A DNA stretch of 64,000 bases from Streptomyces litmocidini (GCF_014649755.1 NZ_BMTQ01000003.1:599783-663782); one strand, 5' to 3'. Counted from the first letter of the stretch, positions 1 to 9,125 are shown. Made by a program: numbers and translations. The notes: generated from the letters alone by a model not told the origin.

Positions 1-1
1 C

Positions 2-349
2 GCACTGGCGGCCGTCGAGGCGACGATGCGCGTCCTGGCCGATCCCGCGGTCTACGAGCTGCTCGAACGGACCTCGTCCGAGTTCGAGGCCCTCGTCGGT
101 GGCGTGCTCGGCTCGTCTCCCGACTTCGGCCGCTTCAACCGGGTCGGCTCGCTCCTCCAGTACGTCCCCGCCGGCGGGGCCACCGGGCTCCACGGAACCG
201 GCGGGATCTGGACCACGATCCTCGAAGGGATGCTGCGGCAGGGCTTCCTGTTCATGCCGTCCGGCAAGGTCTTCCTCAGCACGGCGCACACCACCGCCGA
301 CATCGAGGCGACGGCCGAGGCCCTCGACCGGCTCCTGCGGAAGCTGTGA
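2..349 (+). CDS. Class III (PLP) aminotransferase, glutamate-1-semialdehyde aminomutase-like, C-terminal part
   Basis: The frame is open from the left window edge, so only about the last 115 residues are present. They contain the block HGTGGIWTTILEGMLRQG and the tail FLSTAHTTADIEATAEALDRLL. This tail pattern is typical of the small C-terminal domain of glutamate-1-semialdehyde 2,1-aminomutase-like fold-type I PLP enzymes. The active-site lysine lies outside the window, so the substrate cannot be judged. The gene precedes an acyl-CoA synthetase gene by about 100 bp in the same direction and may belong to the same catabolic unit. A role in haem synthesis is less likely in this context, because actinobacterial genomes commonly carry several hemL-like paralogues in catabolic or secondary clusters. 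Confidence 0.75.
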   Translation, partial: ALAAVEATMRVLADPAVYELLERTSSEFEALVGGVLGSSPDFGRFNRVGSLLQYVPAGGATGLHGTGGIWTTILEGMLRQGFLFMPSGKVFLSTAHTTADIEATAEALDRLLRKL

Positions 350-448
350 CGTCCGCACCGAGCCACGTATAACGCCCCACCCACCCCGGGCCAGGCCGCA
401 TGTCCCGTTCCCCGCGGCCTGGCCCGGTCCACCACCCCGGAAGACACC

Positions 449-2005
449 ATGCTGAACCTCTCGGTCCTGCTCGAGGACTCCGCCCGCACGCACCCGAACC
501 GGGACGCGGTGGTCCTCGGCCCGACGCGCCTCACCTACGCCCAGGTCGACGCCGCCGCGAACCGGATCGCCAACCTGCTGGTCGACCGCGGCATCTGGCC
601 CGGCGACAAGGTCGCGCTCAGTTGTCCGAACCTGCCCTGGTTCCCGATCGTCTACTACGGGATCCTCAAGGCCGGCGCCGTCGTCGTGCCCCTCAACATC
701 CTGCTCAAGGGCCGGGAGGTCGCCTACCACCTCGCCGACTCGGAGGCGAAGGCGTACTTCTGCTTCGAGGGCGACGCGGGTCTGCCGATGGGCGCGGAGG
801 GACACGCCGGGTTCACCGAGGCCCCGGGCTGCGAGCACTTCTTCCTCATCACCGCCGACCCCTCGGCGGAAAGCCCGATCGAGGGCGTCGAGACCATGGG
901 CGCCGCGCTGCGGGGCACGGCGACGACGTTCGACAGCATCGGGACCTCGGGGGACGACCCGGCCGTGCTCCTCTACACGAGCGGTACGACGGGACAGGCG
1001 AAGGGCGCCGAACTCACCCACGCCAACCTGGTCCTCAACGCCCTCGCGTGCAACCGGCTGTTGGAGAACCGGCTGGCCCTGGACACCCATCTGGTCGTGC
1101 TGCCGCTGTTCCACTCCTTCGGCGCGACCGTGCAGATGAACGCCGGCTTCTCGACGGCGAGCACCCTGGTGCTGCTGCCACGGTTCGACGCCCGGCAGGC
1201 GGTGTCCCTGATGCAGCGGGAGGAGATCACCTTCTTCGCGGGCGTCCCCACCATGTGGTGGGGACTGTTGCAGGCGCTCACCGACGACGTCGACGTCGAA
1301 AGGATCGCGAGGAACCTGCGCGCCGGTGTCTCCGGCGGTGCCTCGCTCCCCGCGGAGCTCATCAGACAGGTCGGGGAGCGGCTGGGCGTCCAGGTCCTGG
1401 AGGGCTACGGCCTCTCCGAGACCTCACCGGCGGTGACCTTCAGCGATCCGGCGCGGGAGCCCCGGCCCGGGTCGATCGGCGTGCCGATCTGGGGCGTCGA
1501 GGTCAAGCTCGTCAAGCCGGACTGGTCGGAGGTCGAGGACGACGGCACGGGCGGCGCCGTCGGGGAGATCGCGGTCAGGGGCCACAACGTGATGAAGGGC
1601 TACCACGGCCGCCCCGAGGACACCGCCGACGCGGTCAGGGACGGCTGGTTCCGCACCGGCGACCTGGCCCGCAGGGACAAGGACGGCTTCTACTACATCG
1701 TCGACCGGGCGAAGGACCTGATCATCCGCGGCGGCTTCAACGTCTACCCGCGCGAGATCGAGGAGGTCCTGATGACGCACCCCGCGATCAGCCTGGCCGC
1801 GGTCGTCGGCGTGCCGCACGAGAGCCACGGCGAGGAGATCAAGGCGTTCGTCATCCTCGACCGCGGCGCCGAGGCCCGCCCCGACGAGCTGATCGCCTGG
1901 GGCAAGGAGCAGATGGCCGGCTACAAGTACCCGCGCATCGTGGAGATCGTCGAAACGCTGCCGATGACGTCCACCGGAAAGATCCTCAAGCGCGAACTCG
2001 CGTGA
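449..2005 (+). CDS. AMP-forming acyl-CoA synthetase/ligase (ANL superfamily), 518 aa
   Basis: It activates a carboxylic acid to the acyl-adenylate and then the CoA thioester. The P-loop-like A3 motif LLYTSGTTGQAKG lies near residue 175, GYGLSETSP (A5) near 315, the hinge TGDLARRDKDG (A7) near 405, and the catalytic-lysine tail STGKILKREL at the end. Length is typical for medium or long-chain fatty-acid or aryl-CoA ligases. The start ATG follows GGAAG by a few bases. It heads a same-strand run with a second ligase, an SDR, an acyl-CoA dehydrogenase and an APH-like kinase, which points to catabolism of an organic acid. Its chain-length preference cannot be read from sequence. Confidence 0.9.
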   Translation: MLNLSVLLEDSARTHPNRDAVVLGPTRLTYAQVDAAANRIANLLVDRGIWPGDKVALSCPNLPWFPIVYYGILKAGAVVVPLNILLKGREVAYHLADSEAKAYFCFEGDAGLPMGAEGHAGFTEAPGCEHFFLITADPSAESPIEGVETMGAALRGTATTFDSIGTSGDDPAVLLYTSGTTGQAKGAELTHANLVLNALACNRLLENRLALDTHLVVLPLFHSFGATVQMNAGFSTASTLVLLPRFDARQAVSLMQREEITFFAGVPTMWWGLLQALTDDVDVERIARNLRAGVSGGASLPAELIRQVGERLGVQVLEGYGLSETSPAVTFSDPAREPRPGSIGVPIWGVEVKLVKPDWSEVEDDGTGGAVGEIAVRGHNVMKGYHGRPEDTADAVRDGWFRTGDLARRDKDGFYYIVDRAKDLIIRGGFNVYPREIEEVLMTHPAISLAAVVGVPHESHGEEIKAFVILDRGAEARPDELIAWGKEQMAGYKYPRIVEIVETLPMTSTGKILKRELA

Positions 2006-2047
2006 CCGGCACGACAAGCGCATTCATACGGGTGGGAAGGACGGCAG

Positions 2048-3727
2048 ATGACAGTGGACGAGGGTCGGCGGAGGGACGCGTTCCCCAGTGGGTCCGACGA
2101 GGGGTCGGCTGCGTCCCCCGACTCGCTCGTGGCCGCCTGGAAGGCGCGCGTGGCGAAGAATCCGGACGGCACGGCGCTCCGTTACTTCGACGGTGCCCTG
2201 TCCGCGCGGGAGGTGGACGCGGCGTCGGACGCCCTGGCCGCCGCGTTCGAGGCCCGCGGGACCGGACGGGGTGACCGCGTCGGCATCTACCTGCAGAACG
2301 TTCCGCAGTACGCGCTGGTGCTGCTGGCCCTGTGGAAGCTGGGGGCCACGGCACTGGGCCTCAACCCGATGTACCGGCGCCAGGAGTTGCGCCGGATCAT
2401 CGACGACTCCGGGGCGGTCGGGGTCGTCTGCGCGGACGCGGACGTCCACGAGACGCTCGGCACGCTGGCGGGGAGCACGGTCCGATGGCTGGTCAGCACC
2501 TCGGCGCTGGACTACCAGACCCGCAACGATCCGCGGGTCTTCGCGACGACCGGGCGGCACGCCCCGGCGCCGGACGGCGACCTGGTGGCCCTGATCGGCG
2601 AGTTCGAGGGCCGCGGCCCCTCGCCCGTGGAGCCGACCCGCGACGACGTCGCGTTCCTGACGTACACGTCGGGAACGACGGGGCCGCCGAAGGGCGCCAT
2701 GAACACCCACGGCAACGTCCTGAGCGTGGTGGCGACCTGCGCGTCGTGGATGGGGGTGGGCGACGGGGACGTCGTGCTCGCCGTGGCCCCGCTGTTCCAC
2801 ATCACCGGCGCGGTGGTCAACGCCACGATCTCCCTGCTCACCGACACCACGCTCGTCCTGGCGGGCCGGTTCCACCCCGAGGTCGCCCTGGAGGCCTTCG
2901 CCGAGCACGGGGTGACCTACACGATCGGCTCCATCACGGCGTACAACGCGATCTACGAGCTCCCGCAGGCCGGACCGGAGCACTTCGCGTCGGTGAAGGC
3001 CCTGTACTCCGGGGGCGCGCCGATCCCGCCGGCGACCGTCGAGCGGTTCCGGGAGCGGTTCGGCGTCTACCTCCACAACGGCTACGGGATGACGGAGACG
3101 ACGTCCGCCGTCATCGCCGTGCCTCCGGGAAGCAGGGCCCCCGTCCACCTGCCGAGCGGAACGCTGTCCGTCGGCAAGCCGCTGCCGCACCTCACGGCAC
3201 GCGTCGTGGACCTGCACGGCGCCCCGGTGCCCGGCGGGGAGCAGGGCGAACTCGAACTGAGCGGGCCGCAGGTGGTGCCCGGGTACTGGGGCAAGCCCGA
3301 GGCCACCCGCCACACGATGCCGGAGGGCCGGCTCCGTACCGGCGACGTCGCCGTCATCGACGAGGAGGGCTGGGTCTACCTGGTGGACCGGCTCAAGGAC
3401 CAGATCAACGTGTCCGGGTACAAGGTCTGGCCGCGCGAGGTCGAGGACGCGCTGTACGAGCACCCGTCGGTCCTCGAGGCCGCGGTCGTCGGGCAGCCGG
3501 ACGAGTACCGCGGAGAGACCGTCGTCGCCTACGTCTCGCTCAAGGCGGGTCTGAACGCGACGGCGGAGGAGCTGATCGCCTTCTCCCGCGACCGGCTGGC
3601 CGCCTACAAGTGTCCCCGCACGATCCACTTCATCGCCGACCTGCCCAAGACCCAGAGCGGCAAGATCCGGCGCGCCGAGCTCCGCGGCGTCGACGGCACC
3701 GGGCCGGCGACGCCCCCGAAGGACTGA
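2048..3727 (+). CDS. AMP-forming acyl-CoA synthetase (second copy), 559 aa
   Basis: This is a second ANL-superfamily ligase, 42 bp after the first. It shows A3 FLTYTSGTTGPPKGAM near residue 205, A5 NGYGMTETTS near 345, A7 RTGDVAVIDEEGW near 430, and the tail KTQSGKIRRAEL with the catalytic lysine. The two ligases are clearly diverged, so they probably act on different acids or different steps rather than being a recent duplication. Only 3 bases separate its stop from the start of the SDR gene, supporting co-transcription. ATG 2048 fits the spacing, and residues 1-25 are a polar, low-conservation leader, so the true start could be slightly downstream. Confidence 0.9.
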   Translation: MTVDEGRRRDAFPSGSDEGSAASPDSLVAAWKARVAKNPDGTALRYFDGALSAREVDAASDALAAAFEARGTGRGDRVGIYLQNVPQYALVLLALWKLGATALGLNPMYRRQELRRIIDDSGAVGVVCADADVHETLGTLAGSTVRWLVSTSALDYQTRNDPRVFATTGRHAPAPDGDLVALIGEFEGRGPSPVEPTRDDVAFLTYTSGTTGPPKGAMNTHGNVLSVVATCASWMGVGDGDVVLAVAPLFHITGAVVNATISLLTDTTLVLAGRFHPEVALEAFAEHGVTYTIGSITAYNAIYELPQAGPEHFASVKALYSGGAPIPPATVERFRERFGVYLHNGYGMTETTSAVIAVPPGSRAPVHLPSGTLSVGKPLPHLTARVVDLHGAPVPGGEQGELELSGPQVVPGYWGKPEATRHTMPEGRLRTGDVAVIDEEGWVYLVDRLKDQINVSGYKVWPREVEDALYEHPSVLEAAVVGQPDEYRGETVVAYVSLKAGLNATAEELIAFSRDRLAAYKCPRTIHFIADLPKTQSGKIRRAELRGVDGTGPATPPKD

Positions 3728-3730
3728 TCC

Positions 3731-4513
3731 ATGAACGAGAACCACACCGACCGGGGCCGTTTCTCGGGCCGCACCGCCATCGTGACCGGAGCGAGCCGGG
3801 GCATCGGCCTCGCCGTCGCCGAACGGCTCGTCGCCGAAGGGGCGCGCGTGTGCCTGACCGCGCGCAAGGCCGGGCCGCTCGAAGAGGCCGCCGCAGCTCT
3901 CCCCCGGGGCAGCGTCATCACCGTCGCCGGCAGGGCGGACGACCCCGAGCACCGCCGCGAGGTCTTCGACACCGTCGCACGCGAGTTCGGCGGACTGGAC
4001 GTCCTCGTGAACAACGCGGGCATCAACCCGGCGTACGGCCCCGTCGTCGGCCTGGACCTCGACGTCGCCCGCAAGGTCCTCGAGGTCAACGTCCTCGCCA
4101 CCCTCGCCTGGGTGCAGGACGCGGTGGCCCACCCGAAGCTCGGTTTCACCGACCGCCGCGGCACCGTCGTGAACCTCTCCTCGGTGACCGGCGACACCCC
4201 CGCGCCCGGCATCGGCCTGTACGGCGTGAGCAAGGCGGCGGTGTCCCACCTGACCAGGACCCTGGCCGTCGAGCTCGGCCCGGAGGTCCGCGTCAACGCC
4301 GTCGCACCGGCGGTGGTGAAAACCCGGTTCGCCGAAGCCCTGTACGAGGGCAAGGAGGCCGAGGTGGCCGCGGAGTACCCCCTGGGACGCCTCGGCGTCC
4401 CGTCGGACATCGCCTCCGCCGTGGCCTACCTGGCCTCGGAGGACTCCTCCTGGGTCACCGGTCACATCCTCACCGTCGACGGTGGCCTCACGGTCGCCGG
4501 CGGCACCGCGTAA
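3731..4513 (+). CDS. Short-chain dehydrogenase/reductase (SDR), 260 aa
   Basis: This is a classical SDR. The cofactor motif TGASRGIGLAV is near residue 18, NNAGIN near 95, the catalytic serine in NLSSVTGD near 150, and YGVSK (YxxxK) near 173. A C-terminal block ends in ILTVDGGLTVAGG, as in FabG-like 3-oxoacyl reductases. It would interconvert a hydroxy- and a keto-acyl intermediate with NAD(P)H. In the levulinate (lva) pathway an SDR occupies the corresponding place (LvaD), which makes a 3- or 4-hydroxyacyl-CoA a reasonable substrate here. That is inference from context. Confidence 0.92.
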   Translation: MNENHTDRGRFSGRTAIVTGASRGIGLAVAERLVAEGARVCLTARKAGPLEEAAAALPRGSVITVAGRADDPEHRREVFDTVAREFGGLDVLVNNAGINPAYGPVVGLDLDVARKVLEVNVLATLAWVQDAVAHPKLGFTDRRGTVVNLSSVTGDTPAPGIGLYGVSKAAVSHLTRTLAVELGPEVRVNAVAPAVVKTRFAEALYEGKEAEVAAEYPLGRLGVPSDIASAVAYLASEDSSWVTGHILTVDGGLTVAGGTA

Positions 4514-4540
4514 ACCGCGCTCACCCGACAAAGGACAGCC

Positions 4541-5779
4541 ATGACTTTCCCTCATCTTCCGCCCGAGGTCGCGGAGCTGCGCGACCGCACCCGCCGGTTC
4601 GTCCGCGAGGTCGTCGTCGACGCTGAACCCGCGCCGGGCGGACGTCTCGACCGGGCCACCCGTGACCGGCTGCAGGCGGCGGCGAAGGAGGCCGGCGTCT
4701 TCGCGCCGCTCGTGCCGAAGGAGTACGGCGGGCAGGGCCTGCCCATCGCGCACTGGTCGCCGGTCCTGCAGGAGGCCGGCTACTCGCCGATCGGCCCCAG
4801 CGCGCTCAACTGCATGGCCCCCGACGAGGGGAACATGCACATGCTCAACCTCATCGCCACCGAGGAGCAGAAGAAGCACTACCTCGCGCCTCTGGCCGCA
4901 GGAGAGATCCGGTCCTGCTTCGGCATGACCGAGCCCCACCCCGGAGCCGGATCCGACCCGGCGGCGCTGCGGACCACGGCCGTGCGCACCGACGGCGGCT
5001 GGATCGTCGACGGCCACAAGCGGTTCACCAGCGGCGCGGTCGGCGCCGGGTTCTGCATCGTGATGGCACGGACCCCGGCGCTGGACGGCTCCCCGGAAGG
5101 GGCCACCATGTTCCTCGTCGACATGACGAACCCCGGCATCCGGGTCGGCGAGGCGATCCACACCGTCGACCGCTCCATCGACGGCGGCCACCCGCACCTG
5201 TACCTCGAGAACTGCTTCGTCCCCGACGAGGCCGTGCTCGGCGAGGTGGGCCTCGGCTTCCGCTACGCCCAGGTACGGCTCGGACCGGCCCGTCTCACGC
5301 ACTGCATGCGGTGGCTGGGCCTTGCACGCCGGGCCCAGGACATCGCGCTGGACCGGGCCGGGAAGAGGGAGCTGTTCGGCGGCCCGATCGACTCCCTCGG
5401 CCTGGCCCAGCACCTGATCGCCGAGTCGGTCATCGACATCGAGACGTCCGACGCGATCATCACCAGGACCGCGGCGCTGCTTCAGGCCGACCCCAAGGCG
5501 GGTTCGGCGATGTCGTCGATCGCGAAGGTCCACTGCTCGGAGGCCATCTTCCGGGTGGTCGACCGCGCCATCCAGATCTGCGGCGGGGACGGGGTCTCCG
5601 ACGGGCTCCCGCTGGCGCAGTACCTCAACGAGGTCCGCCCGTTCCGCATCTACGACGGCTCCAACGAGACCCACCGGTGGGCCATCGCCCGTCGGGCCTC
5701 GGCCGGCCGCAGCGCCGAGGTCCGCGCCGGTGAGCCGTACCGGGGCGACGCCGTCGTCGGCCGGGACGGGGACGCGTGA
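4541..5779 (+). CDS. Acyl-CoA dehydrogenase family protein, ACAD10/11-like, 412 aa
   Basis: This is an FAD flavoprotein of the acyl-CoA dehydrogenase fold. The segments GNMHMLNLIATEEQK, RSCFGMTEPHPGAGSD and ICGGDGVSDGLPLAQ followed by RIYDGSNETHRWAIAR match the ACAD10/ACAD11 subgroup better than straight-chain fatty acyl-CoA dehydrogenases. In mammalian ACAD10/11 and bacterial LvaC this subgroup acts with a phosphotransferase that phosphorylates 4-hydroxyacyl-CoA, ending in elimination or isomerisation to a 3-hydroxy or enoyl product. Here the next gene is exactly such an APH-fold kinase, overlapping by 4 bp. ATG 4541 follows AAAGGACAG. Confidence 0.92.
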   Translation: MTFPHLPPEVAELRDRTRRFVREVVVDAEPAPGGRLDRATRDRLQAAAKEAGVFAPLVPKEYGGQGLPIAHWSPVLQEAGYSPIGPSALNCMAPDEGNMHMLNLIATEEQKKHYLAPLAAGEIRSCFGMTEPHPGAGSDPAALRTTAVRTDGGWIVDGHKRFTSGAVGAGFCIVMARTPALDGSPEGATMFLVDMTNPGIRVGEAIHTVDRSIDGGHPHLYLENCFVPDEAVLGEVGLGFRYAQVRLGPARLTHCMRWLGLARRAQDIALDRAGKRELFGGPIDSLGLAQHLIAESVIDIETSDAIITRTAALLQADPKAGSAMSSIAKVHCSEAIFRVVDRAIQICGGDGVSDGLPLAQYLNEVRPFRIYDGSNETHRWAIARRASAGRSAEVRAGEPYRGDAVVGRDGDA

Positions 5780-6879
5780 TGCACAGCGTTCCCGACGGCG
5801 TGGAGGTCGTCGCGAGCGGGGAGGAGGCCCGCCGCCTCGACAGCCCTCCGCTCCTGGTCCTCGACGCGGTCACCGGCTTCCTCGACGCCCACGGCATCGG
5901 CAGCGGACCGCTCGCGTGGCAGCGCATCGGCGACGGCCACTCCAACATCACCTACCTGATCGAGCGCGGCGGCGAGTCCCTCGTCCTGCGCCGCGGCCCG
6001 CGGCCGCCGCTCCCGAAGTCGACGCACGACATGGTGCGCGAGGCCCGCATCCAGAAGATCCTCGGCGGGCAGGGGGTGCCGGTGCCGGAGATCCTCGCGG
6101 TGTGCGAGGACGAGTCGCTCCTGGGGGTGCCGTTCTACCTCATGGGCCGGCTCGACGGAACGGTCGTCACCGACACCGTCCCGCCCCACCTCTCCCCCGC
6201 CGCACAGCGCCGGGCCACCAGCGAGGCCGTCGTCGACACCCTCGTCACCCTGCACGCCATCGACGTGACCGAAGGAGAACTCGCCTCCCTGGGCCGCCCC
6301 GAGGGATACCTCGGTCGCCAGGTCGACCGGTTCCGTGGCCTGTGGGAGGTCAACACCACCCGCAGCCTGCCCGCGGTGGAGCGCATCGCGGACTGGCTCG
6401 CCCGCAACCTGCCGGCGAGCCAGGCGGCCTCGGTGGTGCACGGCGACTACCGCACGGGCAACCTCATGTTCGCCCCCCAGGCGCCGGCCAGGGTCCTCGC
6501 GATCCTGGACTGGGAGATGGCCACCCTCGGCGACCCGCTGGCGGACCTGGGGTACCTCACCGCCACCTGGTCCGAGGCCGGCAACCCCGCCACCCCGCTC
6601 GAACTCACCCGGGTGACCCGGTCGCCCGGCTACCTCACCCAGCGCCAGCTGGCAGAGCGCTACCAGCACCGCACGGGCCTCGACCTGACCCCGCTGCCCT
6701 GGTACCAGACCCTCGCCCTGTGGAAGGCGGCGATCTTCTGCGAGGCCATCCACACCCGCTGGCGGCGTGGCGAGCGCCCGAACGACACGGTCTTCGGACC
6801 GTCGCTCGAAACGGGTGTCCCCCGGCTCCTGGAGCGGGCCGGGCAGTACGCCAGCCTGACGGCGCCCATCCGCCGCTGA
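5776..6879 (+). CDS. APH-fold phosphotransferase (ACAD10/11 kinase domain / LvaA-like), 367 aa
   Basis: The protein has the aminoglycoside phosphotransferase (APH) fold. A nucleotide-binding region with RIGDGHSNITYLIERGG is near residue 50, the catalytic Brenner motif VHGDYRTGNLMF near 220, and the metal-binding block ILDWEMATLGDPLADLGYL near 240. This subgroup is fused or adjacent to ACAD10/11-like dehydrogenases and phosphorylates the 4-hydroxyl of acyl-CoAs rather than antibiotics. The start GTG 5776 or ATG 5779 overlaps the dehydrogenase stop, so translation is coupled. The dependent second subunit LvaB of Pseudomonas is not seen nearby. An aminoglycoside-resistance role is not supported. 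Confidence 0.88.
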   Translation: MMHSVPDGVEVVASGEEARRLDSPPLLVLDAVTGFLDAHGIGSGPLAWQRIGDGHSNITYLIERGGESLVLRRGPRPPLPKSTHDMVREARIQKILGGQGVPVPEILAVCEDESLLGVPFYLMGRLDGTVVTDTVPPHLSPAAQRRATSEAVVDTLVTLHAIDVTEGELASLGRPEGYLGRQVDRFRGLWEVNTTRSLPAVERIADWLARNLPASQAASVVHGDYRTGNLMFAPQAPARVLAILDWEMATLGDPLADLGYLTATWSEAGNPATPLELTRVTRSPGYLTQRQLAERYQHRTGLDLTPLPWYQTLALWKAAIFCEAIHTRWRRGERPNDTVFGPSLETGVPRLLERAGQYASLTAPIRR

Positions 6880-6906
6880 CACCCGACGCGCCCGCGTACG
6901 GGTGTC
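6878..6906 (+). terminator. Hairpin after the kinase gene
   Basis: GACACCCG and CGGGTGTC form an 8-bp perfect stem around a 13-nt loop that can itself pair further. The hairpin begins in the stop codon of the kinase gene and would end the catabolic operon before the transporter genes. There is no U-run, as usual in Streptomyces. Confidence 0.5.
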
Positions 6907-7010
6907 CTCACCGACCTCGCCGCAGCCGGGCCCTCCTGCTCGCCCCCGCGCGGTGGCAAGCACACCTGACCTTCTCGTCTCCGTCCTCCTTCTCCTCAGA
7001 GAGAGGTAAC

Positions 7011-7277
7011 GTGCCCTCCGCCCCCTCCCGACCTTCGCCCCGCGACACACGGGTCCTGGCCACCGTCAACGCTGTGCCGCTCGCCGTCGGCGTGCTGCTC
7101 TCCTGCTCCACGTCCCTCGGAGAGATCTCCGTGTACGGACGTCTCACCCTCGCCGTGGGATGGGCGCTCACGCAGCTCGTCGTCCTCATCGGCGCGACCT
7201 GGTGGTACGAGAGCCGGGCCGCGTCCTCCGGTGAGCCGGCGTCGACCTCTGCCTCGTCGGCCGGGGGCGCGTGGTGA
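7011..7277 (+). CDS. Small membrane protein upstream of SSS symporter (DUF485-like), 88 aa
   Basis: This short gene starts at GTG 7011 behind the ribosome-binding sequence AGAGAGAGG. The product has two hydrophobic segments, near residues 22-42 (NAVPLAVGVLLSC) and 48-68 (LTLAVGWALTQLVVLIGATW), and a polar serine/alanine tail. It overlaps the downstream symporter gene by 4-7 bp. Two-helix DUF485/YjcH-type proteins are regularly encoded directly before ActP-type symporters, so a partner or assembly role is likely. Its sequence is diverged, so the family call rests mainly on size, topology and position. Confidence 0.7.
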   Translation: MPSAPSRPSPRDTRVLATVNAVPLAVGVLLSCSTSLGEISVYGRLTLAVGWALTQLVVLIGATWWYESRAASSGEPASTSASSAGGAW

Positions 7278-8917
7278 CGACGCACCTCCTGAGCGTCGGC
7301 TCGCCCGATCTCATCGGCACCGCCGCGAGGGGCGCGGTCATCAGCGCCTTCCTCGTCTTCGTCGGCCTCTGTCTCCTGTGGGTCTTCACGCTCGCCACGC
7401 AGGACGACGACCCGGAACGCCTCTACGTCGCCGGCCGGTCCCTCCCGCCCGTCTTCAACGGCGTCGCCATGGCGGGAGAACAGATCACGGTCGTCCTTCT
7501 GGTCTCGCTGCCGGGAGCGATCGCCCTCTTCGGCTACGACGGCGTCTCGACCGCCGTCGACAGCGCCCTCGCCCTCGGCGTCTTCCTGCTCCTCGCCTCC
7601 AGGATCCGCGCGACCCGCCGCTACACCCTGGGCGAGCTGTTCTCCCTGCGTGCCGAGGGGCCGGGAACACGGATCGCCGGTGCGGTGGTGACCCTGTGCA
7701 TCGCCGTGCCCCTGCTCATGGTCCAACTGCGTGCCGGCGGCATCACGGCCGCTCTTCTGATCGGCATGCCGAGCGAGCGGGCCCAGGTGGTGTGCACGGT
7801 GCTGATGGGGTTCCTGATCACGTGTTTCGCAGGAGTGGCCGATCTGCGCGGCACCAGTTTCATCCAGGCCGTCAAGGTGCCCGTGGCCCTGGCGACGCTC
7901 GCCGCGGTGTCCCTGCTGGCGCTCCGCCTGTTCGACTGGAGTCCTGGATCCCTCCTGTCGGCCGCCGTGGACAAGAGCATGTCGCCGGACGGGTACCTCG
8001 GTCCCGGCCTGTGGACGCACACCGCCGGCCTCGGGACGCTCGGCACGCTCAGTGACCACATCGTCGTCATCCTGGGCACCGCGATGATGCCCCACCTGCT
8101 CCTGCGCGTCAGCGCCAGCCGGGACGTGCCCGCCGCCCGGCGCTCGCTGAGCGTCGCCGTGGGGCTGACCGGCGTCTTCTACCTGCTCCTGATCACGACC
8201 GGCTTCGCCGCGGCCGCGGTGGTGGGCGGCGGACGGATCGGGGCGGTCAACACGAGGGGACAGGGGGCCCCGATCCTCCTGGCCTCGGAGCTCCTCCCCC
8301 AGCACTCCACCGGCCGGGTCGTGCTCATCACCCTCGTGGCCTGTGTCGCCTTCCTCGCCGTCCTCACGGCCGTGGCGAGCGTGACCTTCGCCGCCGCCGT
8401 CTCCGTGACCCGCGACCTGATCGGGCGGAGGGGCCGTGCCAGGATCGGGATCGGGGAGCCGGCGGTCCTGCGGCTGTCCGTCGTCGCGCTCTGCGCCGTG
8501 AGCCTCCTCCTCACCACCGCCGTACACCGCTACCCCATCGAGTTCCTCCTCGCCTTCTCGCTGAGCCTCGCGGCCTCCTGCGTGTTCCCCGCGCTCGTCT
8601 ACTCCTTCCTCTGGACCGGCTTCGACCGCCGGGGGCTGCTGTGGCTCGTCTACGGGGGGCTGTCCCTGTGCGCCCTCCTGACCCTCGCCTCACCCTCCGT
8701 GTCCGGAACGAAATACGCGCTGCTGCCGGAGCAGGACTTCAACCTGTTCCCGCTCCACACCCCCGGGCTGGTCTCCGTCCCGGCCGCCTTCCTCCTCGGA
8801 TGGCTCGGGAGCGCACGTCCCTGGGAGCGGACCACACGCCACCGGCACACGGCGTCGGGACCGACTCCTGACCGTGACGCCCCCGGGCGCGCATCGACTC
8901 CGACGGGAGCGTCGTGA
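7271..8917 (+). CDS. Sodium:solute symporter (SSS family, ActP-like), 548 aa
   Basis: This is an integral membrane transporter with about 13 hydrophobic segments and the SSS-typical early motif LYVAGRSLPPVFNGVAMAGEQI near residue 52. RYTLGELFSLRAEG is near 117 and DLRGTSFIQAVKV near 198, as in cation/acetate or monocarboxylate symporters. Translation can start at GTG 7271 or GTG 7274; the latter gives a GTGA overlap with the preceding small gene. Together with two acyl-CoA synthetases and a catabolic dehydrogenase/kinase pair upstream, it probably imports the organic acid degraded by this cluster. The exact substrate is unknown. Residues after about 515 are a polar tail. Confidence 0.9.
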   Translation: MVTTHLLSVGSPDLIGTAARGAVISAFLVFVGLCLLWVFTLATQDDDPERLYVAGRSLPPVFNGVAMAGEQITVVLLVSLPGAIALFGYDGVSTAVDSALALGVFLLLASRIRATRRYTLGELFSLRAEGPGTRIAGAVVTLCIAVPLLMVQLRAGGITAALLIGMPSERAQVVCTVLMGFLITCFAGVADLRGTSFIQAVKVPVALATLAAVSLLALRLFDWSPGSLLSAAVDKSMSPDGYLGPGLWTHTAGLGTLGTLSDHIVVILGTAMMPHLLLRVSASRDVPAARRSLSVAVGLTGVFYLLLITTGFAAAAVVGGGRIGAVNTRGQGAPILLASELLPQHSTGRVVLITLVACVAFLAVLTAVASVTFAAAVSVTRDLIGRRGRARIGIGEPAVLRLSVVALCAVSLLLTTAVHRYPIEFLLAFSLSLAASCVFPALVYSFLWTGFDRRGLLWLVYGGLSLCALLTLASPSVSGTKYALLPEQDFNLFPLHTPGLVSVPAAFLLGWLGSARPWERTTRHRHTASGPTPDRDAPGRASTPTGAS

Positions 8918-9125
8918 GCGGATGGCTCCGCCGTGCCCGCGACGGGCCTGTGCATCGTGCACCGGGCCCGGGTGAAGCAGGTGCCCGCCGTCGTTCTCGC
9001 CCGCGGCCCCGGCTGGCGACAGTGGGACGACCACCACATGAACACCGCGGAAACGCCATGACCGTCGAACCCACCCGACCGTCGCGAGGACGACGCGTGC
9101 GAGACCCGAGAAGACGGAACGCCCG

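Noticed and set aside
2024..5674. Very long open frame on the minus strand opposite the catabolic genes
   Set aside because: Shadow of the plus-strand genes caused by high GC3; its composition is Gly/Arg/Asp/Val-biased, and no family motif is present.
5776..6879. Aminoglycoside resistance phosphotransferase
   Set aside because: The APH fold is present, but the coupling to an ACAD10/11-like dehydrogenase points to acyl-CoA metabolism.
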